Shown here piece after piece: positions 33,017-41,791 of a DNA stretch of 64,000 bases; positions within the stretch are counted from its first letter, which is position 1; each line of letters begins with the position of its first letter. Where the stretch lies: positions 4,278,001 through 4,342,000 of the forward strand of contig NZ_CP114013.1 in NCBI RefSeq assembly GCF_028416635.1, given 5' to 3'. The notes under the pieces are model-generated. The model was given only the letters and a program-made list of their open reading frames with translations. It had not been told where the DNA came from and ran no database searches. The DNA comes from Baekduia alba (GTDB lineage Bacteria; Actinomycetota; Thermoleophilia; Solirubrobacterales; Solirubrobacteraceae). The position numbers and the translations under genes are program-made.

Positions 33017-34911
33017 TATTCGACGGTGACGGTTTTGGCGAGATTGCGCGGCTGGTCCACGTTGAGGCCGCGTAGGCGCGCGATCTTGTAGGCCAGCACC
33101 TGCAGCGGGATGACGGCCAGCAGCGGCTGCAGCATCCAGTCCATCGCCGGGATCCGGATGACCTCCTCGGCGTGCTCCCCGATCTCGATGTTGCCCTCCG
33201 AGGCCACCGCGATGACGTGGGCGCCGCGGGCGCGAACCTCCTGGACGTTGGACACCACCTTGTCGAGGATCGGCGAGTCGGTCGCGATGCACACGACCGG
33301 CGTCGACTCGTCCAGCAGGGCGATCGGGCCGTGCTTCATCTCGCCGGCCGCGTAGGCGTCGGTCGGGATGTAGGAGATCTCCTTGAGCTTCAGCGCGCCC
33401 TCCAGGGCGACCGGCAGCCCGACGTGGCGACCCAAGTACAGGAAGAACTCACGCGAGTAGTGGCGCTGGGCGACCTCGTCGAGGTCCAGCCCCGCCAGCA
33501 GCGCGTCGATCTCGTGCGGGACGCGCTTGAGCTCGGACACCAGGCGCGTGCGGTCCTCGACGGCGAGCGTTCCGCGCAGCTCACCCAGGCGCAGGCCCAA
33601 CATGTACATGACGGCGACCTGGCAGACGAAGGTCTTGGTCGCCGCGACGCCGATCTCCAGCCCCGCGCGGGTGAACAGGACGCCGTCGCTGTCGCGCGTG
33701 GCCTGCGACCCCATCACGTTGGTGATCGCGACGACGCGCGCGCCGCGGTCGCGGGCCAGGCGCATCGCGGCCAGCGTGTCGGCGGTCTCGCCCGACTGCG
33801 TGATGCCGATCACCAGGTCGCCGGGCCCGACCACCGGGTTGCGGTAGCGGTACTCGGAGGCGACGTCCATCTCGACCGGGATCCGCGCCCACTCCTCGAT
33901 CGCGTAGCGGCCGATCAGGCCCGCGTGGTACGAGGTGCCGCAGGCGACGATGATGATGCGGTTGACGTCCTTGAGCAGCTCCTCGTCGAACGAGGCCTCC
34001 TCGGCGAGGTCGACGCCGTCGGCGCGCACCGTGCGGTCGGCGATCGTCTCGGCGATCGCGTCGGCCTGCTCGTGGATCTCCTTCAACATGAAGGTCTCGA
34101 AGCCGCCCTTCTCGGCGGTCTCCTCGTCCCAGTCGATCTCCACGACCTCGCGCTCGAGCTCGTCGCCCGCGGGCGTCAGGAACGTCGTGCCGTCCGGCGT
34201 GATGACGACCAGCTCGCCGTTCTCGATGTACTGGACCTTGCGCGTGTAGGCCAGGAAGGCCGGGATCGCGGAGGCCAGGAACGTCTCGCCCTCGCCGCGG
34301 CCCACGATCAGCGGGCACTCGCGGCGGGCGCCGACCAGGACGTCGGGTTCGTCCAGCGTCATCGCGACGAACGCGAAGTGGCCCTCGAGCTCGGCGTACG
34401 CGGCGCGCACGGCGTCGATCAGCGGGGTGGGTGGGGACGAGTTCTGGTGATGGGACACGAGGTGCGCGATGACCTCGGCGTCGGTCTCGCTCGTGAAGCG
34501 CGCGCCCATGTCGGCGAGCCTGTGCTTCAGGGCCAGGTAGTTCTCGACGATGCCGTTGACCACCACGTGCACGCGGTTGGTCGTGTCGAAGTGCGGGTGG
34601 GCGTTGGACTCGTTGACGCGCCCGTGCGTCGCCCAGCGCGTGTGGCCGATGCCCGTGGTGGGTGGGTGGGCCGTCATCGTCGCGACCGCGACGCCGCCGT
34701 CGGCCGCATCGGCCTCCGGTAGCGGGAGCGCGTCGATGGCCGCCTGCAGGTTGGCCAGGTTGCCGACGGCACGGACCGACTCGATAGCGCCCTCGGACGC
34801 GATGACGGAGATACCGGCGGAGTCGTAGCCGCGGTACTCGAGCTTCTGGAGGCCGGCGAGGAGGATCTCCTGGGCGGGCCGCTGGCCGACGTAGCCGACG
34901 ATGCCACACAT
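33016..34911 (-). CDS. glmS: Glutamine--fructose-6-phosphate aminotransferase (isomerizing)
   Basis: 631 residues. The N-terminal amidotransferase starts MCGIVGYVG with Cys2 as nucleophile, followed by YRGYDSAGISV and HTRWATHGRVNESNAHPH; two SIS domains follow with CGTSYHAGLIGRYAIEEWARIPVEMDVASEYRYR and ESTPVVCIATDS, ending NLAKTVTVE. It makes glucosamine 6-phosphate, the first step to UDP-GlcNAc; GlmM, the next enzyme, is encoded just upstream. TATCCT (minus, 34920-34925) is 8 nt before the ATG, so glmS has its own leaderless start. No ribozyme-like leader is visible. Confidence 0.97.
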   Translation of the reverse strand: MCGIVGYVGQRPAQEILLAGLQKLEYRGYDSAGISVIASEGAIESVRAVGNLANLQAAIDALPLPEADAADGGVAVATMTAHPPTTGIGHTRWATHGRVNESNAHPHFDTTNRVHVVVNGIVENYLALKHRLADMGARFTSETDAEVIAHLVSHHQNSSPPTPLIDAVRAAYAELEGHFAFVAMTLDEPDVLVGARRECPLIVGRGEGETFLASAIPAFLAYTRKVQYIENGELVVITPDGTTFLTPAGDELEREVVEIDWDEETAEKGGFETFMLKEIHEQADAIAETIADRTVRADGVDLAEEASFDEELLKDVNRIIIVACGTSYHAGLIGRYAIEEWARIPVEMDVASEYRYRNPVVGPGDLVIGITQSGETADTLAAMRLARDRGARVVAITNVMGSQATRDSDGVLFTRAGLEIGVAATKTFVCQVAVMYMLGLRLGELRGTLAVEDRTRLVSELKRVPHEIDALLAGLDLDEVAQRHYSREFFLYLGRHVGLPVALEGALKLKEISYIPTDAYAAGEMKHGPIALLDESTPVVCIATDSPILDKVVSNVQEVRARGAHVIAVASEGNIEIGEHAEEVIRIPAMDWMLQPLLAVIPLQVLAYKIARLRGLNVDQPRNLAKTVTVE

Positions 34912-35002
34912 AGCCCTTCAGGATACCGAGCACTCCATACGCCACCCTGGCCTTCAGGGCAGGCTCCGCCAGCCCGATCAAGCGGTCGCGGAGGTCTCCC
35001 GG

Positions 35003-35254
35003 ACGACCTCCACGAGGCGCGCGGCGACTGCGTCACGTCGTCGCCGAAGTGGCGACCACGACCTCCACGAGGCGCGCGGCGACTGCGTCACGTCGTCGCC
35101 GAAGTGGCGACCACGACCTCCACGAGGCGCGCGGCGACTGCGTCACGTCGTCGCCGAAGTGGCGACCACGACCTCCACGAGGCGCGCGGCGACTGCGTCA
35201 CGTCGTCGCCGAAGTGGCGACCACGACCTCCACGAGGCGCGCGGCGACTGCGTC
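35003..35254. repeat. Five-copy 55-bp tandem repeat at the 3' end of glmM
   Basis: ACGACCTCCACGAGGCGCGC begins at 35003, 35058, 35113, 35168 and 35223, period exactly 55. The copies are almost identical. The copy at 35223 codes for DAVAARLVEVV of GlmM; the next unit supplies the altered end VATSATT and the TGA at 35198. The copy farthest from the gene runs into RETSATA and a TGA near 34980, apparently the old C-terminus. Each unit holds GTCGCC-GAAGT-GGCGAC, a 6-bp stem. This repeat fills most of the glmM-glmS gap. Confidence 0.9.
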
Positions 35255-36532
35255 GGTCTCCTCGTGAGACGGCGCCTCGACCATGACGCGCACCAGCTGC
35301 TCGGTCCCGGACGGGCGCACGAGCACGCGGCCGCGGCCCTCCAGCGCCTCGCTCTCGCGCTCGATCGCGGCGGCCAGCCGGTCGCTGTGCATCGCCGCGT
35401 CGCGGTCGGCGACCGGGACGTTGACGAGCCGCTGCGGGATCTTCTTCATGCCCGCGCGCTGGGCCAGGTCGCCGCCGCGCAGCGCCTCGAGCGTCAGCAG
35501 CGCGGACGCGATCCCGTCGCCCGAGGGCACGAACCCCATGTCGATGATGTGGCCGGACTGCTCGCCGCCCAACGACCAGCCGCGCGTGCGCAGCTCCTCG
35601 AGGACGTAGCGGTCGCCGACCGACGTGATCGCGACCTCGACGCCCGCCTCGCGCATGCCGACGTGGAAGCCGTAGTTGGACATCACGGTCACCGCGACGC
35701 CGCCCTTGAGCCGGCCGCTCTCGCGCAGCGACAAGGCCGCGAGCGCGATCAGCTCGTCGCCGTCGACGACGACGCCGTCGCGGTCGACGGCCAGGACGCG
35801 GTCGCCGTCGCCGTCGAACCCGAAGCCGAGGTCGTGGCCGCCGGCGGTGATCGCGGCGATCAGCGCGTCGAGGTGCGTCGAGCCGCACGCGGCGTTGATG
35901 TTGCGGCCGTCGGGCTCGTCGGCCATGACCGTCACGCGCGCGCCGAGGCGGCGGAAGATCTCCGGCGCCGCCTGATAGGTCGCGCCGTTGGCGCAGTCCA
36001 GCACGACGTCGACGCCGGTCAGGTCCAGGTCGCCGAAACGCGTCTGAAGCTCGCGCAGGTAGTCCTCGAGCGTGCCGTGCAGGACGCGGACGCGGCCGAT
36101 CGCGGTGCCGCCCGCGCCGTTGGCGGACGCGGCGTCTTCGTCCAGGCGCGCCTCGATCGCGGCCTCGGCCTCGTCGGAGAGCTTGAAGCCGTCCGGGCCG
36201 AAGAACTTGATGCCGTTGTCGGCGTACGGGTTGTGCGACGCCGAGATGACCGCGGCGAGGTCGAAGCCGTAGCGGCCGATGAGGAGCGGCGCGGCCGGGG
36301 TCGGCAGCACGCCGCCCAGCAGCACGTCGCCGCCGGCGGACGCGATCCCGGCCGCGAGCGCGGACTCCAGCATCTCGCCGGACTCGCGCGTGTCGCGGAT
36401 GACGAGCACCTGCGGGCGCTCGGCGGGCGACTGGGCCGTGACGGCACGACCCAGCCGCAGGGCGAGGTCCGCGGTGAGGACCTCGCCGGCGACGCCGCGG
36501 ACGCCGTCGGTTCCGAAGAGCCGGCGGGCCAT
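35198..36532 (-). CDS. glmM: Phosphoglucosamine mutase
   Basis: 444 residues. N-terminal RLFGTDGVRGVAGE, the active-site phosphoserine in VISASHNPYADNGIKFFG (Ser99), the metal loop GFDGDGDRVLAVD and the phosphate-binding RPSGTEQLVRVMVEAP near the end are all intact. It converts GlcN-6-P to GlcN-1-P. The last seven residues (VATSATT) are encoded by a tandem repeat unit; the presumed original end RETSATA lies about 220 bp downstream. This change is beyond the conserved fold and probably harmless. The ATG lies 8 nt after the rpsI stop. Confidence 0.97.
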   Translation of the reverse strand: MARRLFGTDGVRGVAGEVLTADLALRLGRAVTAQSPAERPQVLVIRDTRESGEMLESALAAGIASAGGDVLLGGVLPTPAAPLLIGRYGFDLAAVISASHNPYADNGIKFFGPDGFKLSDEAEAAIEARLDEDAASANGAGGTAIGRVRVLHGTLEDYLRELQTRFGDLDLTGVDVVLDCANGATYQAAPEIFRRLGARVTVMADEPDGRNINAACGSTHLDALIAAITAGGHDLGFGFDGDGDRVLAVDRDGVVVDGDELIALAALSLRESGRLKGGVAVTVMSNYGFHVGMREAGVEVAITSVGDRYVLEELRTRGWSLGGEQSGHIIDMGFVPSGDGIASALLTLEALRGGDLAQRAGMKKIPQRLVNVPVADRDAAMHSDRLAAAIERESEALEGRGRVLVRPSGTEQLVRVMVEAPSHEETDAVAARLVEVVVATSATT

Positions 36533-36540
36533 CGCAGCGC

Positions 36541-37446
36541 CTAGCGCTTGCTGAACTGCGGCTTCTTACGCGCCTTCTTGAGGCCGGCCTTCTTGCGCTC
36601 CTTGGCACGGGCGTCGCGCGTCAGGAAGCCGCGACGCTTGAGCTCGGTGCGCAAGTTCGGGTCGGCCTCCAGCAGCGCGCGGGAGATGCCGTGGCGCAGC
36701 GCGCCCGCCTGGGCCGAGACGCCGCCGCCGTGCATGCGGGCGATGACGTCCATGCGGTCCTCGTAGCCCACCGTCTCCAGGGGCTGGCGGATCGTGCGCT
36801 GCAGGGTCGCGCGCGGGAAGAACTCGTCCAGCGTGCGGCCGTTGATCAGGTAGTTGCCGGTGCCCGGCTTGAGGATCACGCGGGCGATGGCCGTCTTGCG
36901 CTTGCCGGTCGCGCGGTAGCGCGCGTCGTCGGCGAGCTGGATCTGCGCCGTGATCGGCTGCTCCTCAACGACGTCCTCGTCGTCGGACGAAGCCTGGGGC
37001 TCCTCCGCGTCGGGATCCTCGTCCTCGGAGTAGCGCGGGCGGTCCTCGCCGTCGAGCACGATGTCGACCTCGAGGTCGGCGCCCGGGATCGCCGGCTTGA
37101 CGCGCGGCGTCGTGGGCTGCTCCTCGTAGTCCTCGGCCTGCTCGGCGTCGGCGGTCGGGGCGGCGGGCGTGGCCGGCGCGGCGTCGGTAGCCGGGGCGGC
37201 GGCGGGCGCCGGAGCGGCGTCGACAGCCGGGGCGTCGGCCTCGGCCTGCGGGGCCTCCGGAGCGGCGGCGGCCTGCGGCGCGGCCGGGGCCTCCTCGGCG
37301 TCGGCCTGCGGCGCCTCGGCGGCCGCCGTCTCCTCGGCGGCCGGAGCCTCCGGGGTCGGCGTCTCGTCGGCCTGAGCCTCGGCGCCGGTGTCCGGCGTCG
37401 TGGGCTCCTGCTCGTCCTTCGGGTCCTGCGGCGTCTGGTCGGACAT
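36541..37446 (-). CDS. rpsI: 30S ribosomal protein S9 with very long acidic N-terminal extension
   Basis: 301 residues. The S9 core occupies the last ~125 ([21 protein letters not shown] ... [20 protein letters not shown] ... [31 protein letters not shown]), with the canonical C-terminal KR that reaches the P-site tRNA. Ahead of it stand about 175 residues rich in Ala, Pro, Glu and Asp, e.g. repeated [15 protein letters not shown] motifs, strongly acidic and probably disordered. Acidic extensions of S9 are known in actinobacteria but usually are some tens of residues. ATG at 37446 is 2 nt after the rplM stop; the extension continues in frame with the core without interruption, and its composition (Ala/Glu/Pro) is that of translated sequence. 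Confidence 0.93.
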   Translation of the reverse strand: MSDQTPQDPKDEQEPTTPDTGAEAQADETPTPEAPAAEETAAAEAPQADAEEAPAAPQAAAAPEAPQAEADAPAVDAAPAPAAAPATDAAPATPAAPTADAEQAEDYEEQPTTPRVKPAIPGADLEVDIVLDGEDRPRYSEDEDPDAEEPQASSDDEDVVEEQPITAQIQLADDARYRATGKRKTAIARVILKPGTGNYLINGRTLDEFFPRATLQRTIRQPLETVGYEDRMDVIARMHGGGVSAQAGALRHGISRALLEADPNLRTELKRRGFLTRDARAKERKKAGLKKARKKPQFSKR

Positions 37447-37448
37447 GC

Positions 37449-37883
37449 CTAAGAGTTGAGCTCCAGGGGCTGGGGCTGCTGCGCGGCGTGCGGATGCTCC
37501 GGGCCGGCGTAGACCTTCAGCTTCGTGATCTGCTTGCGGGCGAGGCGGTTGCGGGGCAGCATGCCCTTGACCGCGATCCGGATGACCTCTTCGGGGCGCC
37601 GCTCGAGCATCTCCTCCAGCGTGCGGGACTTGATCCCACCGGGGTAGCCGGAGTGGCGGTAGTAGCGCTTCTCTGCGCGCTTGTTTCCGCTCACCGAGAT
37701 CTTCTCCGCGTTGACGACGATGACGAAGTCACCGGTGTCCACATGCGGGGTGTACTCGGGCTTGCGCTTGCCTCGCAGAGCGTCAGCGATCTGCGTCGCG
37801 AGCCGGCCAAGAGTCTGGCCGTTGGCATCGACGACGAGCCAGTTGCGCTCGCGGGTGGTGGAGTTGGCGACGTAGGTCTTCAC
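37449..37883 (-). CDS. rplM: 50S ribosomal protein L13
   Basis: 144 residues. [49 protein letters not shown] and [22 protein letters not shown]...[36 protein letters not shown] are standard L13. It opens the block that continues with rpsI and glmM. GTG at 37883 has no Shine-Dalgarno; an 8-bp hairpin stands 12 nt before it, and a structured leader of about 120 nt is likely. Confidence 0.97.
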   Translation of the reverse strand: MKTYVANSTTRERNWLVVDANGQTLGRLATQIADALRGKRKPEYTPHVDTGDFVIVVNAEKISVSGNKRAEKRYYRHSGYPGGIKSRTLEEMLERRPEEVIRIAVKGMLPRNRLARKQITKLKVYAGPEHPHAAQQPQPLELNS

Positions 37884-38019
37884 GGCGTAAAGGAAGCCGC
37901 GTGACGGGGCACGCGGCGACGGACGATTGTAGGGAACCGGGCTCGATCGCGGCCTCTCCGGGGAGAGGGATCGAACCGCGGCGAGTCGCAGGGCGACCCG
38001 ATCCAGCCCGCCGAGTCTA
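37884..38019 (-). promoter_or_regulatory. Structured 5' leader and promoter of rplM-rpsI
   Basis: On the minus strand TAGACT (38014-38019) is a probable -10 box, giving a leader of about 120 nt. Downstream are GTCGC-CCT-GCGAC (37985-37997 region), a long hairpin (arms 37940-37948/37969-37977 with an inner CCTCTCC/GGAGAGG at 37953-37959/37962-37968), and GCCGCGTG/CACGCGGC (37896-37903/37910-37917) close to the start. Such a leader may give autoregulation by L13 or S9. Between the -10 and the divergent start at 38135 nothing else is visible. Confidence 0.5.
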
Positions 38020-38134
38020 GCGACTCCGCGTCCGGGCGGCCGTGCGCCTGCTCTCGTCCGCGTGCCGACCAGGTCGAGTGGAACATCCGTCCAGGTGCTG
38101 GACTCGGATATGAGACCAGCCGACGTACCGGACT

Positions 38135-39931
38135 GTGTCGGTCCCTCCTCCCAGCACCAGCCATACGACGGCTCCTGCCGTCCCGCCGCTCCCCGAGCAC
38201 GCGGCGGAGTCGGACATCCCCGGCCTGATGCCCCCGCTCTCGCGCGGTCGTTCCACGCGCTTGATCGGTCAGGTCGTGGTCGAGCTGGGCTTCGCCAAGG
38301 AGGCCGACGTCGAGCGTGCGGTCATGCACGCCCGCGAGTCGGGCCGCCTCACGGGCCGCGTGCTGATCGAGGACGGCGTCCTGACGCCGCAGCAGCTGGC
38401 CCGCGTGCTGGCCGAGCGGTTCGGCATCGAGCGGATCGACCTGACGATCTTCAAGATCGACAACGACCTCGCCCGCCTCGTCGACCCCGCGTTCGTGCGC
38501 CGCTACGACGCGATCCCCGTCGGCCAGGACGACGAGGGCCAACTCCTGCTCGCGATGGCCGACCCGGCCAACATGCTCGCGATCGACGACGTCACGATGA
38601 TCACGGGCATGGCGGTGCGCCCGGTGGTCGCCGCATACGACGACATCCACCGCCTGAGCGTGCGGCTGGGCAACGACCTGCCGGACCTGTCGGCCGACGA
38701 CGACGGCGACACGTCCTCCGAGGTCGACCTGTCGGTCCCGCAGTCCGAGGTCACCGACCTCGGCGCCGACGACCAGGCGCCGATCATCAAGCTGGTCAAC
38801 TCGGTCCTCAAGCGCGCGATCCGCCGCGGCGCCTCGGACATCCACTTCGACCCGTCCTCCGAGGACATGCACGTGGTATTTCGCGTGGACGGGATGCTCG
38901 ACTCCGCCGTCACGATCCCGCGCCGCATGTCGGTCGGCGTCGTGTCCCGGTTGAAGGTCATGTCCAACCTGGACATCGCCGAGCGCCGCACGCCGCAGGA
39001 CGGCCGCGTGTCGCTGCTCATCGACGGCCACGAGATCGACCTGCGCATCGTCACGCTGCCGACGGTCTACGGCGAGGCGGTCGTCGCCCGCATCCTGGAC
39101 TCCTCCTCGGCCCCGGTCGGGCTGGAGCAGATCGGGATGCTCGAGGCCGACCGCGTCAACGTCGAGGCCGCGATGGCGCGCCCGTACGGCGGCGTGCTCG
39201 TGACCGGCCCGACCGGCTCGGGCAAGTCCACCACCTTGTACTCGTGCCTCGCGCACGTCAACAACGGCACGCGCACGATCGTCACCGTCGAGGACCCGGT
39301 CGAGTACCGGATGGACGGCGTCAAGCAGATGGCCATCAACGCCAAGGCGAAGATGACGTTCGCCGGCGGCCTGAAGGCCATCATGCGCGCCGACCCGGAC
39401 ATCATCATGGTCGGCGAGATCCGCGACGGCGAGACCGCGCACATCGCGGTCGAGGCGGCGTTGACGGGCCACCTGGTCCTGAGCACGCTGCACACGCGCG
39501 ACGCGCCCAACGCCGTGTCCCGGCTGCTGGACATGGGCGTCGAGCCCTTCCTGCTGTCGAGCGCGATCGACTGCGTCGTCGCCCAGCGGCTGGCGCGCAA
39601 GCTCTGCGACTCCTGCAAGAAGCCGGTCCGCGTCGAGGTCGACGTCATGCGCCACAACGGGTTCGACGTCGACGGCGACGTCGAGGTCTGCAAGCCCGGC
39701 GGCTGCGACCGCTGCAACCAGACCGGCTACCGCGGCCGGCTGGGCATCTTCGAGATCCTGCTGATGGACGAGGAGATCCGCTCGCTCGTCCTGCGCCGCG
39801 CGTCGGCCGACGAGATCGCGGCCGCCGCGGTGGCGAAGGGCATGAAGCGCCTGCGCGAGGACGGCCTGGACAAGGTCCGCCTCGGCCAGACCTCGCCCGA
39901 AGAAGTGCTGCGCGTCACCGCGTCGGGCTAG
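38135..39931 (+). CDS. Type II secretion / type IV pilus assembly ATPase (GspE/PilB)
   Basis: 598 residues. N-terminal MshEN-like domain (about 40-180, [22 protein letters not shown]... [21 protein letters not shown]), then the ATPase core: ASDIHFDP, Walker [10 protein letters not shown] (about 357-366), Asp box [14 protein letters not shown], Walker [17 protein letters not shown], His box [11 protein letters not shown], and a tetracysteine zinc site CDSC (about 490) / CDRC (about 524). It powers pilus or pseudopilus assembly from the cytoplasmic face. GTG at 38135 is chosen from the domain start; no clear Shine-Dalgarno. No other pilus gene is adjacent; only an Flp-type pilin is found at 52962. 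The stop is 3 nt from the stop of the convergent lipase gene. Confidence 0.92.
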   Translation: MSVPPPSTSHTTAPAVPPLPEHAAESDIPGLMPPLSRGRSTRLIGQVVVELGFAKEADVERAVMHARESGRLTGRVLIEDGVLTPQQLARVLAERFGIERIDLTIFKIDNDLARLVDPAFVRRYDAIPVGQDDEGQLLLAMADPANMLAIDDVTMITGMAVRPVVAAYDDIHRLSVRLGNDLPDLSADDDGDTSSEVDLSVPQSEVTDLGADDQAPIIKLVNSVLKRAIRRGASDIHFDPSSEDMHVVFRVDGMLDSAVTIPRRMSVGVVSRLKVMSNLDIAERRTPQDGRVSLLIDGHEIDLRIVTLPTVYGEAVVARILDSSSAPVGLEQIGMLEADRVNVEAAMARPYGGVLVTGPTGSGKSTTLYSCLAHVNNGTRTIVTVEDPVEYRMDGVKQMAINAKAKMTFAGGLKAIMRADPDIIMVGEIRDGETAHIAVEAALTGHLVLSTLHTRDAPNAVSRLLDMGVEPFLLSSAIDCVVAQRLARKLCDSCKKPVRVEVDVMRHNGFDVDGDVEVCKPGGCDRCNQTGYRGRLGIFEILLMDEEIRSLVLRRASADEIAAAAVAKGMKRLREDGLDKVRLGQTSPEEVLRVTASG

Positions 39932-39934
39932 CGC

Positions 39935-41161
39935 TCACGGCTTCAGGAGCTTCTTGAGGTACTTGGTCGCGTCGGCTCCGCCGGCGCCGGCCGTGATGCC
40001 CGCGTGGTCGACGCCCGCGACCTTGTTGTAGGTGATCTTCGTGGCACCGTCGTCCTTCAGCTCGGTCGCGAGCTGGTCGGTGAACAGCGGGATGACGGTC
40101 TGGTCGGCGGTGCCCTGCTCGATCAGCAGCGGGGTGCGGATCGCGAGGTGCGACGGGTCGTTGGCGTCGAGGAGCCGGCGCAGCTGCGTGAAGTCGACGC
40201 CCGGCTTGAACATCGCGGCGGGCGTGAGGCCGAGCTTGGTCGCCGCGGCGCCGAGCTCGGGCAGGCACTGGCTGGCCGCCTCGTTGGTGAGCTGGATGCC
40301 GTCGGGCGTCAGCACGGTCGCGGGGTCGAAGGCGGTCAGGCTCATGCCGGCGTCGCCGTACGCGGCGGCCAGCCCCTCGCCGATGATGGCGACCAGCGCA
40401 GTCAGCCCCGCGTTGGGCTGCGTGATGCCGGTGGTCAGCGGGATCTGCTCGTCGAGGTGCGAGGCGGGCGCGAAGGCGACCGTGCCGGCGAGGTGCAGCT
40501 CGGGCGTGTACTTCGGCGCCTCGGCCGCCGCGAACAGCGCGGCGTGACCGCCCTGGGAGTGGCCCGCGATCGCGATGTCGGTGGAGAGCTGACGGGGCGC
40601 CGCCTGACGGGCCGCGCGGACCATGTCCAGGACGCTGTGACCCTCGGTGACGCCGACCAGGTACTCGTGCTCGTACAGCGTGCCGAGGCCCTGGTAGTCG
40701 GTGCGGACGACCGCGTAGCCGGCCTTCAGCCAGGTCGTGAGCAGCGGGTAGATGTAGGCGTTGTAGGGGTGCGCCGACGAGCCGGCGACATCCCGCGACG
40801 GCGCGCACTGGTCGGCGATCCCGGTCGTGCCGTGCGCCCACGTGATGACCGGCCACCCGGCCTTCGGCCGCTTGCCCTTCGGGATCGAGACGACGCCCGA
40901 GACCGGCACGACGTCGCCGTGCACGTCGGTCGAGCGGTAGATGATGACCTTGGTCTGCGCCGCGCCGGGGACGACGGCGGCGCCGGTGAGCCGGCGCTGG
41001 CGGATGAGGTCGCCGTGCGCCTTGCCGGGGAGCTTGGCCGGCGGCGGAGCGGTCCGGTAGAACGGGTCGCCGGACGGATCGGCGGCGCTCGCGGCGCCGG
41101 GCAGCACGGCGGCGAGGATGGCGATCGTGGCGGCGAGGACAGGCGCGACCCGGCGGGACAT
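39935..41161 (-). CDS. Secreted lipase-family alpha/beta hydrolase
   Basis: 408 residues with a signal peptide (about 1-26, ending AASAADP). Nucleophile elbow GHSQGGHAALF (Ser near 200), Asp in GTADQTVIPLF and His in AGVDHAGITAG complete the triad; VITWAHGTTGIADQCAPS near 105-122 supplies the oxyanion region. This is the secretory lipase family (LIP, PF03583-like), with two Cys probably bridged. It probably cleaves extracellular esters. TAGGGT (minus, 41168-41173) is 6 nt before the ATG, a leaderless start. The remnant of a TetR regulator abuts it head-to-head. Confidence 0.88.
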   Translation of the reverse strand: MSRRVAPVLAATIAILAAVLPGAASAADPSGDPFYRTAPPPAKLPGKAHGDLIRQRRLTGAAVVPGAAQTKVIIYRSTDVHGDVVPVSGVVSIPKGKRPKAGWPVITWAHGTTGIADQCAPSRDVAGSSAHPYNAYIYPLLTTWLKAGYAVVRTDYQGLGTLYEHEYLVGVTEGHSVLDMVRAARQAAPRQLSTDIAIAGHSQGGHAALFAAAEAPKYTPELHLAGTVAFAPASHLDEQIPLTTGITQPNAGLTALVAIIGEGLAAAYGDAGMSLTAFDPATVLTPDGIQLTNEAASQCLPELGAAATKLGLTPAAMFKPGVDFTQLRRLLDANDPSHLAIRTPLLIEQGTADQTVIPLFTDQLATELKDDGATKITYNKVAGVDHAGITAGAGGADATKYLKKLLKP

Positions 41162-41179
41162 CGGCCGACCCTATCCGCT

Positions 41180-41659
41180 GGTCGGACCCACGCGGCCGAG
41201 GCGGCCGGGGTCGGCGCGGGCACGATCTACCGCGGCTTCGGCTCCAAGCGCGACTTGCTGTTGGAGCTGCTCGGCGAGCGCGAGCGCGAGCTCCAGGACG
41301 CCGTCATCTCCGGCCCTCCCCCGCTCGGCCCCGGCGCGCCGGCCGCCGAACGCCTCGTCGCGTTCTTATTGGCCTTGCACCAGCTCGTCGGCGAGCACCG
41401 CGCGCTGTTCCTCGCGGCCGACGAGTCCTCACCGCTCTCGCGCTTCAGCCTGTCCACCTACGCCGCCTGGCGCCAGCACACCGCGATCCTGCTCCGCCAG
41501 CTCCATCCCGACGCCGACGCGCTGACGCTCGCCGACCTGACCCTCGCACCCCTCACCGCAGCCGTCCACGTCCATCTCCTCGACGAACGCGACCTCGACC
41601 TCGACCCGAAGCACCTCCAGGCCGAGATCGAGCGCTTCGCACGGCTGCTCAGCGGCTGA
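41180..41659 (+). pseudogene. 5'-truncated TetR-family regulator
   Basis: From about 41189 the frame reads HAAEAAGVGAGTIYRGFGSKRDLLLELL, the recognition part of the TetR HTH, followed by a normal ~120-residue C-terminal ligand domain ending RFARLLSG. The first ~25-30 residues of the HTH are absent. No ATG, GTG or TTG in frame precedes the motif after the stop-free antisense stretch; upstream of 41189 lies the promoter and start of the lipase gene. A deletion therefore removed the start, probably in the event that brought the lipase promoter next to it. The rest shows no frameshift, so the loss seems recent. Confidence 0.7.
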
Positions 41660-41686
41660 GGGCTACTCCCACGCAGTGGGGATGGG

Positions 41687-41790
41687 CTGCGGCCCGGATC
41701 GTCGTGGCTGGGGCCGCACGGCGAGCGCCGGCGGGCGCCAGCCCGTCAAGCCCCGTCGGGTGGCTCCAGGCGCGACGAGGCGGCCCGCAG
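41687..41790. repeat. Structured inverted-repeat element, copy C
   Basis: CTGCGG (41687-41692) and CCGCAG (41785-41790) are the outer arms; inside, GTCGTGGCTGGGGCC pairs with GGCTCCAGGCGCGAC. Compared with copy B two neighbouring bases changed on both sides of this stem, keeping it paired (one as G-U). The centre GGCGAGCGCCGGCGGGCGCCAGCCCGTCAAGCC is almost identical to copy B. It lies between the TetR remnant and guaA, both of which read toward it. Confidence 0.8.
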
Positions 41791-41791
41791 A

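Noticed and set aside
33172-34722. Plus-strand open frame opposite glmS
   Set aside because: Antisense of a well-recognised glmS; no ribosome site or family features.
34912-35002. glmS ribozyme or riboswitch upstream of glmS
   Set aside because: The glmS start is 8 nt after a -10 box, leaving no room for a leader, and the upstream DNA is tandem repeat.
35003-35254. Regular repeats as a CRISPR array
   Set aside because: The units are directly abutting and identical along the full 55 bp; there are no unique spacers and no cas genes.
37920-38030. Possible tRNA gene on the minus strand (GGTTCGATCCC and a GAGTC-GCTA-GACTC stem)
   Set aside because: The T-stem does not pair around the loop, no acceptor stem is found, and the anticodon arm lacks T33. 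The word is part of a leader hairpin.
41180-41659. TetR remnant as an intact small gene
   Set aside because: No start codon lies before the HTH motif in frame, and the first HTH helix is missing.
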